Below, piece after piece: positions 29,491 to 38,089 of a DNA stretch of 64,000 nt. The notes under the pieces are model-generated. The model had not been told where the DNA came from. It saw nothing but the letters and a program-made list of their open reading frames with translations, and did no database searches. Numbering within the stretch: position 1 is the stretch's first letter; every line of letters starts with the position of its first letter. Source of the stretch: Streptomyces alboniger (GTDB lineage Bacteria > Actinomycetota > Actinomycetes > Streptomycetales > Streptomycetaceae); assembly GCF_008704395.1 (NCBI RefSeq), contig NZ_CP023695.1:7898787-7962786 (forward strand), in the 5' to 3' direction. Both the position numbers and the translations under genes were made by a program.

Positions 29491-30024
29491 ATGGTTGCCC
29501 CGAAACCGCCGCGCCCTTCGCCGGAGCAGCGCGAGCGCCTGGAGCAGCTCGCCGACGCCGCCCGGATGCGTATGGCGCTGTCCCCGTCACCGATGCCGCC
29601 ACTGCCCGGCACCGCTCCCGGCAGTACCCCGGCGGCCGGCCGAACCCGTGGCGCAGCGCGAGGGGCCGCCGTCGGGGATGAGCGGACGCGAGGGATTCCA
29701 CCGCACACCCGTGCACGCAGGGGAGTGGAGACCACGGTGGAGCGGATCGGGCGGTTCACTCGGTGCGCTTCACCCGGTGGGGGAGTGCGGAACATCCCGG
29801 CATCCGGTGCGCTCGGTGCGGTGCATCGGTGCGCCCGTCGACGAAGCCGTGCACTCCCACCCACCGCACCACCGCACGGGTGCACCGCACCCACCGCACC
29901 GGCGTGCCGCACCGCACGCTCCACCGGCGCACGTCGGAGTGGCCGCCCCCCGCCCGCTCCACCCGATGTGACCACAGAGGGTGACGCCGCATCGGATGCA
30001 GTGCGCTCGATGCACCCCCCTTGA
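29491..30024 (+). CDS. Doubtful Pro/Arg-rich ORF running into a repeat field
   Basis: ATG 29491 follows CGGAGG and opens MVAPKPPRPSPEQRERLEQL with plausible codon use for about 70 codons. The remainder is low-complexity Thr/Arg/Pro sequence coming from the repeat field that begins near 29740. Perhaps a small protein whose 3' part was overrun. Confidence 0.28.
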   Translation: MVAPKPPRPSPEQRERLEQLADAARMRMALSPSPMPPLPGTAPGSTPAAGRTRGAARGAAVGDERTRGIPPHTRARRGVETTVERIGRFTRCASPGGGVRNIPASGALGAVHRCARRRSRALPPTAPPHGCTAPTAPACRTARSTGARRSGRPPPAPPDVTTEGDAASDAVRSMHPP

Positions 30025-30400
30025 CCAGGTGTGCCGCCGAATTGCACCCAGCCCATCGAGTGGAAAGCAACCCTTGTCCACCCACGAGTTTTCGAGCGAT
30101 CTTCGACGTTTCTCCTTGACCGCGTCCGCTACCACTCTGTGGGCGCGCGCACCGAGTCCACGATGCACGGTGGCGGAGGGGAGATCTCTCCCACCTGGCG
30201 CACCGTGCACCGTCACTGTGTGTAGGGGTGATGCGTGGCGCGGACGATGTCGTGTACTCCCGCATCGCGGTGGGTTCCACCGAGTGGAAGCGCACGGCAT
30301 CGTCCGCACCGAGTGGAGAGTGGAGGCCACCGGATGCGGGTGGAGTCCACTCGGTGCGCCCCGCCGGGTGGGAAAGTGCGTTACATCGTCCGCAACTCAG
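29740..30400. repeat. Field of CACCGAGTGG / GGTGCG-type short repeats
   Basis: This stretch has no convincing gene but many variants of one word in both orientations. Examples: CACTCGGTGCG (29757), CACCCGGTGG (29771), CATCCGGTGCG (29802), CTCGGTGCGG (29813), CACCGAGTCCA (30151), CACCGAGTGGAAG (30279), CACCGAGTGGAGAG (30308) and CCACTCGGTGCG (30347). CCACCGCACC-type words cluster at 29870-29930. The spacing is irregular, so these are not classical iterons. The density suggests a protein-binding array or a decayed palindromic repeat family. Confidence 0.55.
30305..30358. promoter_or_regulatory. Perfect 13-bp inverted repeat
   Basis: CGCACCGAGTGGA (30305-30317) and TCCACTCGGTGCG (30346-30358) are exact reverse complements 28 bases apart, about 180 bases upstream of the second DUF6461 gene. 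This is the cleanest pair of the repeat field and the best candidate for an operator or binding site. Confidence 0.6.
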
Positions 30401-30537
30401 ACACCGTCCCGGAACCTCCGGATCGAAGGTTGGAGACGGCGTCTGAGGAGCGCCCCCCTACAATCCTGTCGAGGTCGCGACCGCACGCTCAATGGGACCG
30501 GACCCCGCATGTCAGTGGCGCAGACGACAATCCCCGC

Positions 30538-31602
30538 ATGACCTCACCTCAGCACCTTCAGGGCCTCCTCGCCGATTTAGGGCTTGAGCAGGCAGCCACG
30601 TTCACGGCCGTGCACGGCGGTGACGAGGACGCTGTCATCCGGCTCTTCGGCGGCAACCCCGAGCAGTGCCGCCCCCTGCGACTGGAAGATCTGCGCGAGC
30701 ACTACGAGAGGGACCTCATCCTGGTCTCCCGGTCAGGACCTGCCGTTATCGTCGTGGAGAACAACAACTACCAAGGGTCTCGCGAGGAGGTACTGCGCCC
30801 GCTCTCCCGGCACGGCCGCACCGCCAGCGCCTACTGGAACGTCAACGCGGTCTCCCGGCTGAGCCTGGCCGAAGGCGGGCTGATCTCCTGCGCCTTCGAA
30901 ATGATCGCGCCCGAGTACACCATGTTCGGAGCGCGCCCCGACGCCTGGCAGCCCCTGCTGGAAGGCCTGGACCTGGACGACTACGAAACCCGTTGGGGAG
31001 CCGGCCTGATGGCTGTCGAGCGCGCGACCGGTGCGCGATTCGACAACTCCTGGGTACGTGGCCCGCACCGCGCTGTGGAGATCACGCGGGTACCGGAGTC
31101 CCTGCTGGGGCAGGGACTCATCGACTCGCCCCTGCTCAAGCGGGAGCCCTTCATCAGCTATCTGGCCGACTTGAGACCCACACTGCTGAAACCGATGCGG
31201 CGCCACGCCCTGGACCTGGCCCTCGCACATGCCGGCCTACACGAACACCCGCTGGCCGTGGCAACACTGACAGCCGCCACTCTCCCGGCCGGCGAGAGAG
31301 TGCGGCTGCGCGAGGACCTCACTGCCGCCCACGACCAAGCGCACACTAGGGCTCGCGCCATGCTGATCGGCGAGCCGGAAAACTTCGAACCCGAGTGGGA
31401 ACGCCCCTCCCACCTCGTCTTCCGCCAGGCCATCGTCTTCGGTGTCCTCGCCCAGTGCGTCGCCGCCCATCTGCCCACCCCAACGGACGGGTTCCCGGAC
31501 ATCCTCAGCTCCTTGGATACGGCGATGACCGGGGACGGCGCACGCGCCCATGAGTTCTGGATGGTCAAGTACCTGCACGATGCGGCACGAAGAGCAGCCT
31601 GA
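30538..31602 (+). CDS. DUF6461 family protein, long form
   Basis: ATG 30538 gives 354 residues. The N-terminal half matches the DUF6461 layout seen at 3426-4076 (ATFTAVHGGDEDAVIRLFGG, then AVIVVENNNYQGSREEVLRP, then ISCAFEMIAPEY). The C-terminal half is an added helical domain (PMRRHALDLALAHAGLHEHP, EWERPSHLVFRQAIVFGVLA). No signal or membrane helix. A TTA codon lies near the start (LLADLGLE). The frame is open further upstream through the repeat field, but that part is not protein-like. Function unknown. Confidence 0.7.
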   Translation: MTSPQHLQGLLADLGLEQAATFTAVHGGDEDAVIRLFGGNPEQCRPLRLEDLREHYERDLILVSRSGPAVIVVENNNYQGSREEVLRPLSRHGRTASAYWNVNAVSRLSLAEGGLISCAFEMIAPEYTMFGARPDAWQPLLEGLDLDDYETRWGAGLMAVERATGARFDNSWVRGPHRAVEITRVPESLLGQGLIDSPLLKREPFISYLADLRPTLLKPMRRHALDLALAHAGLHEHPLAVATLTAATLPAGERVRLREDLTAAHDQAHTRARAMLIGEPENFEPEWERPSHLVFRQAIVFGVLAQCVAAHLPTPTDGFPDILSSLDTAMTGDGARAHEFWMVKYLHDAARRAA

Positions 31603-31727
31603 CCCGCGCCGCCGGACGCCGGGGAACTCGCCGGGAAGATATCGGCCGTCAACCACAGGAGAACCTCCATTCCGAGGTTCCAAAACGGGTTGTCAACGTA
31701 CCGTGCGGCGTGCCGGTCCGCGCCCGC

Positions 31728-31761
31728 GCGCCACCGCACCGGACATCCGGTGCGGTGGCGC
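31728..31761. terminator. Near-perfect 34-bp palindrome in the 31603-32145 gap
   Basis: A 16-bp perfect stem (31728-31743 with 31746-31761) around CA lies 125 bases after the DUF6461 stop. It is a strong terminator candidate. Its CCACCGCACCGG arm also occurs at about 29891 in the repeat field upstream of the same gene, so it may belong to that repeat family. The rest of this 540-base gap shows no gene. Confidence 0.55.
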
Positions 31762-32145
31762 TCTGGCTGTTTGGTAAGCGCTGGTGTCTGCTGTTGGTAA
31801 AGACGAGCTGCGATGGGTCTTCGGGTGGGACGTTGGCCCTGGGTATCTGTCCCGTCACATGCTCTGACCTGTGGGAACAGCCGCCGCACGCGTGGTTTTC
31901 CGTTGTGCCACACGTGTCCCACTCAGAGCAGAGCCCCTTGGCTCCCCGTATCCTCACCTGCCGGGATAACGGGGCGTGCACCTGCCGTCAGCTCTGGGCC
32001 ATGCAGACGCTGCCGTCGTGGCCGAGACGGCTGAGGAGACCGTCGAGCACACGCTGGCCCGGATGTTTTTGCAACTAGGGCCACCCCCAGAAGCCACAGA
32101 GCAGGGCTACAGCCCGGTAGGCGGCAGTGACGGAGGCAGGCGGCA

Positions 32146-32556
32146 GTGAGCGTGGAAGACAGCAACATCCCCGCCCCTCCTCCACAAGGTGACCCAGTCG
32201 TTGCCTCAGGTCTGGAGATCGCAATGAATTGGGGCGCCGCACTTGGTGGCCCGGAACACCTCAAAGTCGCCCTTCAGGCCCTTGAGCCTCAGCTGAAACG
32301 CGAACACCAACAGCACGTCTTTCGTATGACGGGTCTGTATCTGGGTGCAGTCATAAGCGTCGCAATGCTCAGTTCCGGGATCTACATCGCCCAGGACGTT
32401 TGGTGGCTGGCGACCCTCCTGTGTGGTCCAAGTTTGATTGCTATGGGAAAGATCTTCGTGCTTCGTCGAAGCGACGGAGACGACATGACAGCCGTCTCGC
32501 GAGGGACCCGTACCTCAACACATGCGGCAGCCCAGGCCCAGCCCCCCGTTCAGTAG
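32146..32556 (+). CDS. Small two-helix membrane protein
   Basis: A GTG start gives 136 residues: a cytosolic helical N-terminus (LKVALQALEPQLKREHQQHV), two adjacent membrane helices (YLGAVISVAMLSSGIYIAQD, then WWLATLLCGPSLIAMGKIFV) and a polar tail. It resembles small actinobacterial membrane proteins with a juxtamembrane coiled region. No family name or function can be given. Confidence 0.6.
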   Translation: MSVEDSNIPAPPPQGDPVVASGLEIAMNWGAALGGPEHLKVALQALEPQLKREHQQHVFRMTGLYLGAVISVAMLSSGIYIAQDVWWLATLLCGPSLIAMGKIFVLRRSDGDDMTAVSRGTRTSTHAAAQAQPPVQ

Positions 32557-32765
32557 GTGTCCTTGTGCAGCGCAGCTCGTTGAAGGAGGACAAAAGCAGC
32601 CCCACACCGATGAGGACTGCGTCCAGGCACCCCACACCCGGCGCTCGGGGTGCCGGGCCAGGCTCACGAGCTCGTAGGGCGCCGTCGCCTCCTTAGTAGG
32701 TGTGTTTTTTCCTCTGGCTGGTCGAGGGTTGAGCTCGTCAACGGCGCATGACAGGCTCGTGCCCC

Positions 32766-33368
32766 ATGACTGATGACTTCACGAAGGACTACCTGCACAA
32801 CGATCTGCGAGAGATACGCAAGGCCATGCTCTGGAAGCTTGAGGGGCTCAGTGAGTACGACATCCGTCGCCCACTGACTGCGACCGGCACTAACCTTCTC
32901 GGCCTGGTCAAGCACTTGTCGCTCTGGGAGTCCAGGTACTTCGGCGAAGTCTTCGGCCGACCGTTCCCCGAAGCTCTGCCCCGGTGGGACAACGCTGCTC
33001 AGCGCGGCGCCGACATGTGGGCAACGCAGCACGAGACACGCAAAGAGATCATCGACCGTTACCGTCGCGTATGGGGGCACTCAGACGCGACGATCACCAT
33101 CCTCCCGATCGACTCCCCCGGGCACGTCCCCTGGTGGCCACGCCCCAACGTGAAGCTGTTCAACATCTTGGTCCACATGCTCACCGAGACCAGCCGGCAC
33201 GCTGGACACGCCGACATCCTGCGCGAACAACTCGACAACTCGACAGGGACAGCAGCCCAGTACGCGACTCCACAGCACGACGCGGCCTTCTGGGAAGCTC
33301 ACCGGGCGGACATTGAGCGAGCCGCCAAAGCTGCCGACGAGAAGGATCAGCAGTTGGCTTCGTCGTAG
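32766..33368 (+). CDS. DinB superfamily (DUF664-type) protein
   Basis: ATG 32766 gives 200 residues forming a four-helix DinB-like bundle: LREIRKAMLWKLEGLSEYDI, NLLGLVKHLSLWESRYFGEV with the first metal-ligand His, and LVHMLTETSRHAGHADILRE with the H-x-x-x-H pair. The family includes thiol-dependent (bacillithiol or mycothiol) transferases and metal-binding proteins of unknown role. Intact. A degenerate IS5-type transposase follows 60 bases downstream. Confidence 0.82.
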   Translation: MTDDFTKDYLHNDLREIRKAMLWKLEGLSEYDIRRPLTATGTNLLGLVKHLSLWESRYFGEVFGRPFPEALPRWDNAAQRGADMWATQHETRKEIIDRYRRVWGHSDATITILPIDSPGHVPWWPRPNVKLFNILVHMLTETSRHAGHADILREQLDNSTGTAAQYATPQHDAAFWEAHRADIERAAKAADEKDQQLASS

Positions 33369-33430
33369 CCGCTTGGGCCGACGAGCGGGGCATCTTCGTT
33401 CACGCTGAGGGCGTCCCGGTGCACGACAGC

Positions 33431-34220
33431 TCATTGAAATGGCGGTTGCTTCGTCCAGTTGACGCGGGGCCCTTTGCGGGTCAGGCGCCGGGTCATGAGC
33501 GTGATGAATGCCCAGTTCAGATGGGCTTCGGCATGTTGGGGAAGCCGCTCGTAGTCGCGGCAGTTTCGGCGGGCGTTCATGATCCAGCCGATCGACCGCT
33601 CAACCTTCCACCTGCGGGGAAGGACGACGAACCCACGTGCGCCCCGGGGGCGCTGCACCGGCCGCATGGACATCCACAAGTGCTCTGCCGTCCAGGCGGG
33701 CAGCAAGTCACGGGCGTAGGCCGAGTCCGCCCAGATCTGTGTGATCTGTGGGTGGGTGAGCCGCAGGCGCCAGAGCAGGTCGCGGGCGATGATTTCGTCG
33801 CGGACGTCGCCCGCCGTCACCGTAATCATCACAGGCAGGCCCAGGGTGTTGACCACGAGGTGTCTCTTGCGCCCGTTGATCTTTTTGCCTGCGTCGTAGC
33901 CGCGGCTGTCCCGGCCGACGGTGGAAGCCGCCTTCACCGACGGGGAGTCGACGATCAGCGTCACCGGGAACGGGCAGCGGCCCTTGCCCGTTCGGATGTA
34001 GCGCCGCAGTTGGTCGCGGATGAAGGTGACCACCCCGGCCTGGTTCCATCGCGCAAGTGAAGTAGGCCGCCGACGAGGTGCCCGTGGTTCGGGTCCTTTT
34101 CCGACGGCCCCTTCCCGAACGGTGCGGGCTAAGGCTTGTCCCGCAATGATCTTCGAGTCGGTGTAGACGCGGTGGCATCCGTGGTCGGCGCACGCGCTTC
34201 TGGCCGATGTCGGTCCGGAG
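33431..34220 (-). pseudogene. IS5-family transposase, N-terminally degenerate
   Basis: The C-terminal 200 residues are a DDE transposase of the IS5 group: LIVDSPSVKAAST (first Asp), GYDAGKKINGRKRHLVVNT, IWADSAYARD (second Asp) and KVERSIGWIMNARR (Glu). The N-terminal domain (about 80 residues of DNA binding in intact relatives) is scrambled, with remnants only (TSLARWNQAGVVTFIRDQLR). No start in register and no inverted repeats identified. Dead copy. A shorter fragment of the same sort is at 41808-41955. Confidence 0.75.
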
Positions 34221-34339
34221 GTGTCGCACTCGGGCGTCGTGCCATGACCTAGATCACGCGATGGCATGTCACTTTTCGGAGAGCCGGCCCGTCAACTCCG
34301 TAAACAGCCAGTTGTCCTTTACAAGGAACAGGAAACCTC

Positions 34340-34690
34340 GTGTTCGCCGCCTATCTCGCAGTCACTCTTCTCGCCTCGGTCACCAACGGATTCGCCGCCG
34401 TCGCGAACCTCGTCGGTCACGACTACCCCAGAAGTCAGGCGGACAAGATGGGGCTGCCTCACTCGACGATGCGCCCGTTCGGCGTGCTGCTGGCGCTGGG
34501 CGCGCTGGGGTTGCTGGCAGGGTTCGCCGTGCCGGTGCTGGGCGCGCTCGCCGCGGGCGGCCTCGTGTTGTACTTCCTCGTCGCGTTCGGTGCCCACCTG
34601 CGAGCTCGCGACTACCATTTCGGCGGCTGGGCCATGTTCTTCTCCCTGGCGGTGGCCGCCCTGGCCCTGAACCTGTCGTACCACGGCTGA
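34340..34690 (+). CDS. DoxX-like membrane protein
   Basis: 116 residues with four hydrophobic helices: FAAYLAVTLLASVTNGFAAV, FGVLLALGALGLLAGFAVPV, LGALAAGGLVLYFLVAFGAH and GGWAMFFSLAVAALALNLSY, the usual DoxX-like layout. The start is GTG after AGGAAA. These proteins are linked to redox or electron-transport functions, mostly unproven. Confidence 0.72.
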   Translation: MFAAYLAVTLLASVTNGFAAVANLVGHDYPRSQADKMGLPHSTMRPFGVLLALGALGLLAGFAVPVLGALAAGGLVLYFLVAFGAHLRARDYHFGGWAMFFSLAVAALALNLSYHG

Positions 34691-34741
34691 GCTGTCTTGA
34701 TCCGCTCACCTCACATCGCTGACGGAAGGAAGCCAGCCCCG

Positions 34742-35172
34742 ATGAACACCCCCAAAGACCCCCGGCCACTGCTGTACCGCGCGGCCGGCCAGTTCGCCGC
34801 ACTCGTCGCCACCGTCGAACCCGGGCAGCTCGACATACCCACCCCTTGCCACGAGTTCGACAGCCGCGCTCTGATCGCCCACGTCATGGGCAATACGCTT
34901 GCCTATCCGCACATCATGCAAGGCACCTACAGAGCAGCTGAACCCGGAAACGTCGCCGAGGTCCCGGGCGACGACTGGGCAGCGGCGTACGCGGACGCCG
35001 AGGAGCGGCTCATCGTTGCCGGATGGGCCATGGACGATCGCGCGCTGGACCGCATGGTGGATCTCGGCTTCGCGACCCTGCCTGTGCGCGGCGCGCGGGT
35101 GTCATGGAAATCGCCGCACACACATGGGACTTGCGCCAGGCCCTCGGAAGTGCGCACGAACTCGCCCCGGAG
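34742..35172 (+). pseudogene. TIGR03086-type (mycothiol maleylpyruvate isomerase N-terminal) gene, frameshifted and truncated by an IS
   Basis: ATG 34742 opens a normal DinB-fold N-terminus (QLDIPTPCHEFDSRALIAHV) through DDWAAAYADAEERLIVAGWA. Near 35095 the frame shifts: family sequence MEIAAHTWDLRQALGSAHEL continues in another frame and is cut at CTAG 35173-35176, where the IS5-type element begins. Both lesions would abolish function. Confidence 0.75.
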
Positions 35173-35176
35173 CTAG

Positions 35177-36088
35177 GTTCTGTCTCTTTGGTCAGCGTCG
35201 AATCCAGATGAGGATGCTGGCGAGGTGGAGTGCGGCCTGGTAGGCGATCGCGAGTTTGTCCGTTCGTGTGGCCAGGCCGCGCCACTGCTTGAGGCGGTTG
35301 ATGCACCGCTCAACTGTGTTCCGCTGCTTGTAGGTCTCGCTGTCAAAGCCGGGCGGACGGCCGCCTCGGCGGCCTCGCCGCAAGCGGTGGCCGATTTGGT
35401 CGGACGGCTGCGGGATGACCGCGCGGATGCCTCGGCGCCGCAGATGTGCCCGGATCGCGCGTGAAGAGTACGCGCGATCAGCCAGGACAGCGAATGGCCG
35501 GGTCCGGGGCCTGCCCGGGCCGTTGCGGGGCACACGGATGCGGGACGTCACAGATTCGAAGGCGGGTGCGCCACCGGCCTGGCCTGCGGTGACGGTGAAG
35601 GCCAGAGGGCGTGCGTGACCGTCTGCGGCCAGGTGGACCTTCGTGCTCAGCCCGCCGCGGGAACGCCCGACTGCGTGATCGGCGGGCTCACCGAAGCAGG
35701 CCGCCCCTTTTTGCGTGCTCCTGCGGCGTGCTGGTGAGCCCGGACGACTGTGGAGTCCACAGACACCGTCCAGTCGACGTCGTCGGCGGCGCCAGCGGCC
35801 GTCAGGACGGCGGTGAGGATCATCTCCCAGGTGCCGTCGATGGCCCATCTGATCAGCCGTTTGTGAGCGGTCTGGAACGAGCCGAGCTCGTCGGGCAGGT
35901 CCCGCCAGGGCGAGCAGGTGCGGTACTTCCAAGCGATGGCCTCGAGAGTGCGGCGGTGGTCGGCCCACCGCCGCCCGCGAACCGGATCCGCCGGCATCAG
36001 CGGCTCGATCCGGTCCCACATCGCATCGGTGATCACTAATCGGACAGGCACAACTGATCAACCGACAAACCCATCAAAGAGGCACGCG
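35177..36088 (-). mobile_element. IS5-family element (IS427-like), apparently complete
   Basis: A 912-bp element bounded by CTAG on both sides (35173-35176, 36089-36092), consistent with a target duplication. The ends share CTCTTTG in matching inverted positions (TCTGTCTCTTTGGT on the left; GTGCCTCTTTGATGG reading in from the right). It carries one transposase made by frameshifting. It truncates the TIGR03086 gene on the left and abuts the histidine phosphatase stop codon on the right. Confidence 0.8.
35192..36051 (-). CDS. IS5-family transposase, two frames joined by programmed frameshift
   Basis: The first frame (36051 to 35647) encodes VITDAMWDRIEPLMP, WRDLPDELGSF and SVDSTVVRAHQHAAGARKKG. 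The second continues as SRGGLSTKVHLAADGHARPL, VLADRAYSSRAIRAHL and RNTVERCINRLKQWRGLATR down to 35192. The overlap has an A5G4 run (CGCAAAAAGGGG, about 35704-35714), the usual slippery site of IS427-group elements. The D, D and E residues are present, so it is probably active. Confidence 0.8.
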
Positions 36089-36712
36089 CTAGATGTGGAC
36101 CTCGGAGGGAAAGCCAGTCCAGCGCAGCTCGGGGGGCAGATGCCGCATGTCGTTAGAGGTGAGGACGGAGGCTGGCCGGCCGGGCGCGTATCGGATGACT
36201 GTGAGAGCGGCGTTGCCGTGGTTGAGACCGAGCCAGCGCCATCGCGGCGCATGCATAGCGTCCCGGACGAGCCAGGCGACCAGGAAGTTGTGGGTGACGA
36301 CCAGTTCATGCCGGTCCTCTTCGCCGTCCACCGGCCCGGTGAACATGTCCAGCGCCTGCCGGGCCAGCGCAGGTCCGTGCTCCCGCTCCTCCTCAGTGGC
36401 ACCAGCGAGAAAGCGGAGGAAGAAGTTTGCGGATTCTGCCGGAAGCTCGTCTCTCACTGGCGTGTAAGGAACGTAGTCACCGGCAACTTCCGAGACGCGC
36501 AGGGGAACATTCTTCAGCTGGTCGCCGATCAGACGTGCGGTCTCCTCTGCCCGGGGCAGCGGGCCATGGTGAACAGCTGCGAGAGGGATGTCCCGGAGGC
36601 GTTGGCCTAGCAGCATGGCTTGCCGACGGCCCCCTTCCGTCAGCCCGCTCTCCTCCGACGCTGCCTCGCCGTGCCGAACCAGATAGAGGTAACGGGTAGC
36701 CGTGCCGGTCAT
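36089..36712 (-). CDS. Histidine phosphatase family protein
   Basis: ATG 36712 after GAGGAG gives 207 residues with the phosphohistidine signature LYLVRHGEAAS near the start, a second Arg/Glu in HHGPLPRAEETARLIG, and VVTHNFLVAWLV supplying the second catalytic His. It is cytosolic and acts on a phosphate ester of unknown identity. Its TAG stop lies within the CTAG at the end of the adjacent IS. The far end is followed by a second IS-like end at about 36787-36810, so this gene is bracketed by IS ends. Confidence 0.85.
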   Translation of the reverse strand: MTGTATRYLYLVRHGEAASEESGLTEGGRRQAMLLGQRLRDIPLAAVHHGPLPRAEETARLIGDQLKNVPLRVSEVAGDYVPYTPVRDELPAESANFFLRFLAGATEEEREHGPALARQALDMFTGPVDGEEDRHELVVTHNFLVAWLVRDAMHAPRWRWLGLNHGNAALTVIRYAPGRPASVLTSNDMRHLPPELRWTGFPSEVHI

Positions 36713-36786
36713 CACAAACTCCTCTGCGCCCACTAACGATCTTGTCTATCGATGGACGCTGCCTCCTCCGGCACCAGTTCCCCCCT

Positions 36787-36810
36787 ACCCATCAAAGAGA
36801 CACCCCCTAG
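36787..36810. repeat. Solo IS5/IS427-type end
   Basis: CCCATCAAAGAGACACC up to CTAG (36807-36810) is almost the same as the inner-to-outer right end of the nearby IS (CCCATCAAAGAGGCACG up to CTAG 36089-36092), in the same orientation. No transposase adjoins it. It is a relic of another copy, or an alternative outer end. Confidence 0.6.
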
Positions 36811-36814
36811 CCGA

Positions 36815-37110
36815 GTTCTCACTCGCATTCGCCCACGAGGCCCTGCCGCCAGAACGGGTCAGCGGTGATTTGGTGATCAATGCGCACATCATGGACGGCG
36901 ACACGGTCATTGTCAGGGTCGGCCGGACACCGAGAACCTCATAGGGCGTGGCGGCCTTGATCGATGGCGAGGCGACGGTCAAGCGACTCAAGCGGGACGG
37001 CTCGACCGTGTGGCTCATGCCGGAGAACGAGGCCTACGCCGATCCGTGGCGATGCGGCCTCCATCCTCGGCATGGTCGTGGCGGATGCGCAGCCTGTGAG
37101 CACACCTGTC
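36815..37110 (+). pseudogene. LexA C-terminal fragment
   Basis: Two frames spell the S24 peptidase part of LexA: ALPPERVSGDLVINAHIMDG with DTVIVRVGRTP, then after a stop [20 protein letters not shown] with [13 protein letters not shown], and a last piece in another frame ([17 protein letters not shown]). The autocleavage Ser of the usual GDSM is lost (GDLV), while the Lys in ATVKR remains. The DNA-binding half is missing; the break lies just after the solo IS end. Confidence 0.75.
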
Positions 37111-37182
37111 GCGGCTTTCGGCAGGTCAACGAGTAGCCGACTGCTGTGGTTGACTCCTTGCCTCACCGAAATGGGGGGACAC

Positions 37183-37494
37183 ATGAGCGATGAGGCCGAC
37201 GTGACGTGGGAAGAGATCGCGGACAGCTGGCGACTGGACGAGCTGATCGAGGGCCGTATGCAGCCCACCACGAACGACGACGTCCTGACGCTAATGACGA
37301 TCGGGGCGCTGCGTCCGCGGCAGCCGCCGAATGAAGCCGCGCGGCGAAGGGCCCTCGACGCCATGTTGGCGGCTGCTGAAGGCGACACAGATGCTGCAGA
37401 GGACCACCCTCCACGGGATCCTGCCCGGATCGAGCGGACTCTCCAGGCCACGCTGCAGGCCTTCGAGAAGGCCCGGGAGCAACGCGTGGAGTGA
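37183..37494 (+). CDS. Small acidic hypothetical protein
   Basis: ATG 37183 directly follows a GGGGGG motif and gives 103 residues: MSDEADVTWEEIADSWRLDE, then LMTIGALRPRQPPNEAARRR and a helical C-terminus (RIERTLQATLQAFEKAREQR). Soluble, no recognised family. A strong terminator follows. Confidence 0.55.
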   Translation: MSDEADVTWEEIADSWRLDELIEGRMQPTTNDDVLTLMTIGALRPRQPPNEAARRRALDAMLAAAEGDTDAAEDHPPRDPARIERTLQATLQAFEKAREQRVE

Positions 37495-37586
37495 CCGGGC
37501 GCAGTCGGCCCGCCGCGCGACGAGACCGAGGAAGTCAGCGCGTACACATATCGCCGTGACCGCGGGCACCACGAATCCGATCACAG

Positions 37587-37619
37587 CCCCCGGCGCATCC
37601 CAATCGGATGCGCCGGGGG
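37587..37619. terminator. Terminator hairpin
   Basis: A perfect 14-bp stem (37587-37600 with 37606-37619), loop CAATC, 92 bases after the stop of the small acidic protein gene. Confidence 0.75.
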
Positions 37620-37699
37620 TCGCCATAGGGCCAGCGGACTTCCAGAAACTCCTTGCCCCGGCGCACGCTCTTGCATTCAGCCAAGCCGCTCGGCGTACT

Positions 37700-37819
37700 T
37701 TAGGGCGTGCCCAGGATCTCGATCCGCCCGCCAGTAAGCCGGTGGCTCCACATCGACCAGCCGAGACTGCACACGCCGGTGATGGCGCCGAACACCGCAA
37801 GGGCGTTGGTCCAGTTCAT
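37700..37819 (-). CDS. Tiny membrane peptide or truncated gene start
   Basis: 39 codons from ATG 37819: MNWTNALAVFGAITGVCSLG then WSMWSHRLTGGRIEILGTP and stop. It is one membrane helix with a short basic tail, resembling the N-terminus of longer Streptomyces proteins that continue after the RI-V motif. It could be a real small protein or a remnant. No clear ribosome binding site. The 37820-38089 stretch upstream holds nothing I can support. Confidence 0.35.
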   Translation of the reverse strand: MNWTNALAVFGAITGVCSLGWSMWSHRLTGGRIEILGTP

Positions 37820-38089
37820 GGACGCAGCGTAGGAAGCCGACCGGGCCGGGCGAGGCACTTTCTGCGAACCGACTGACAGAGGAGCCCGGGCCTCGCCCTC
37901 CGCTCTCCCCACCTTCGCCCGCCCACGTCGGCGGCCGGCCCCCCCGGTACGGAGAAGGGCGTCCCTCCGGGACGGCTCAGCCTGGCTCGGCTCGCAGCCG
38001 GCCGGAGCATCCGGGCCGCGGGCGGCCCTCCTGCCCCGTCCGGACGCCGGGCCGAAGGACGTGCCCTTCGGGCACGACGGCACTGTCCG

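Noticed and set aside
29740..30024. Protein-coding reading of the repeat field
   Set aside because: All frames give Thr/His/Pro/Arg low-complexity sequence without a stable codon pattern.
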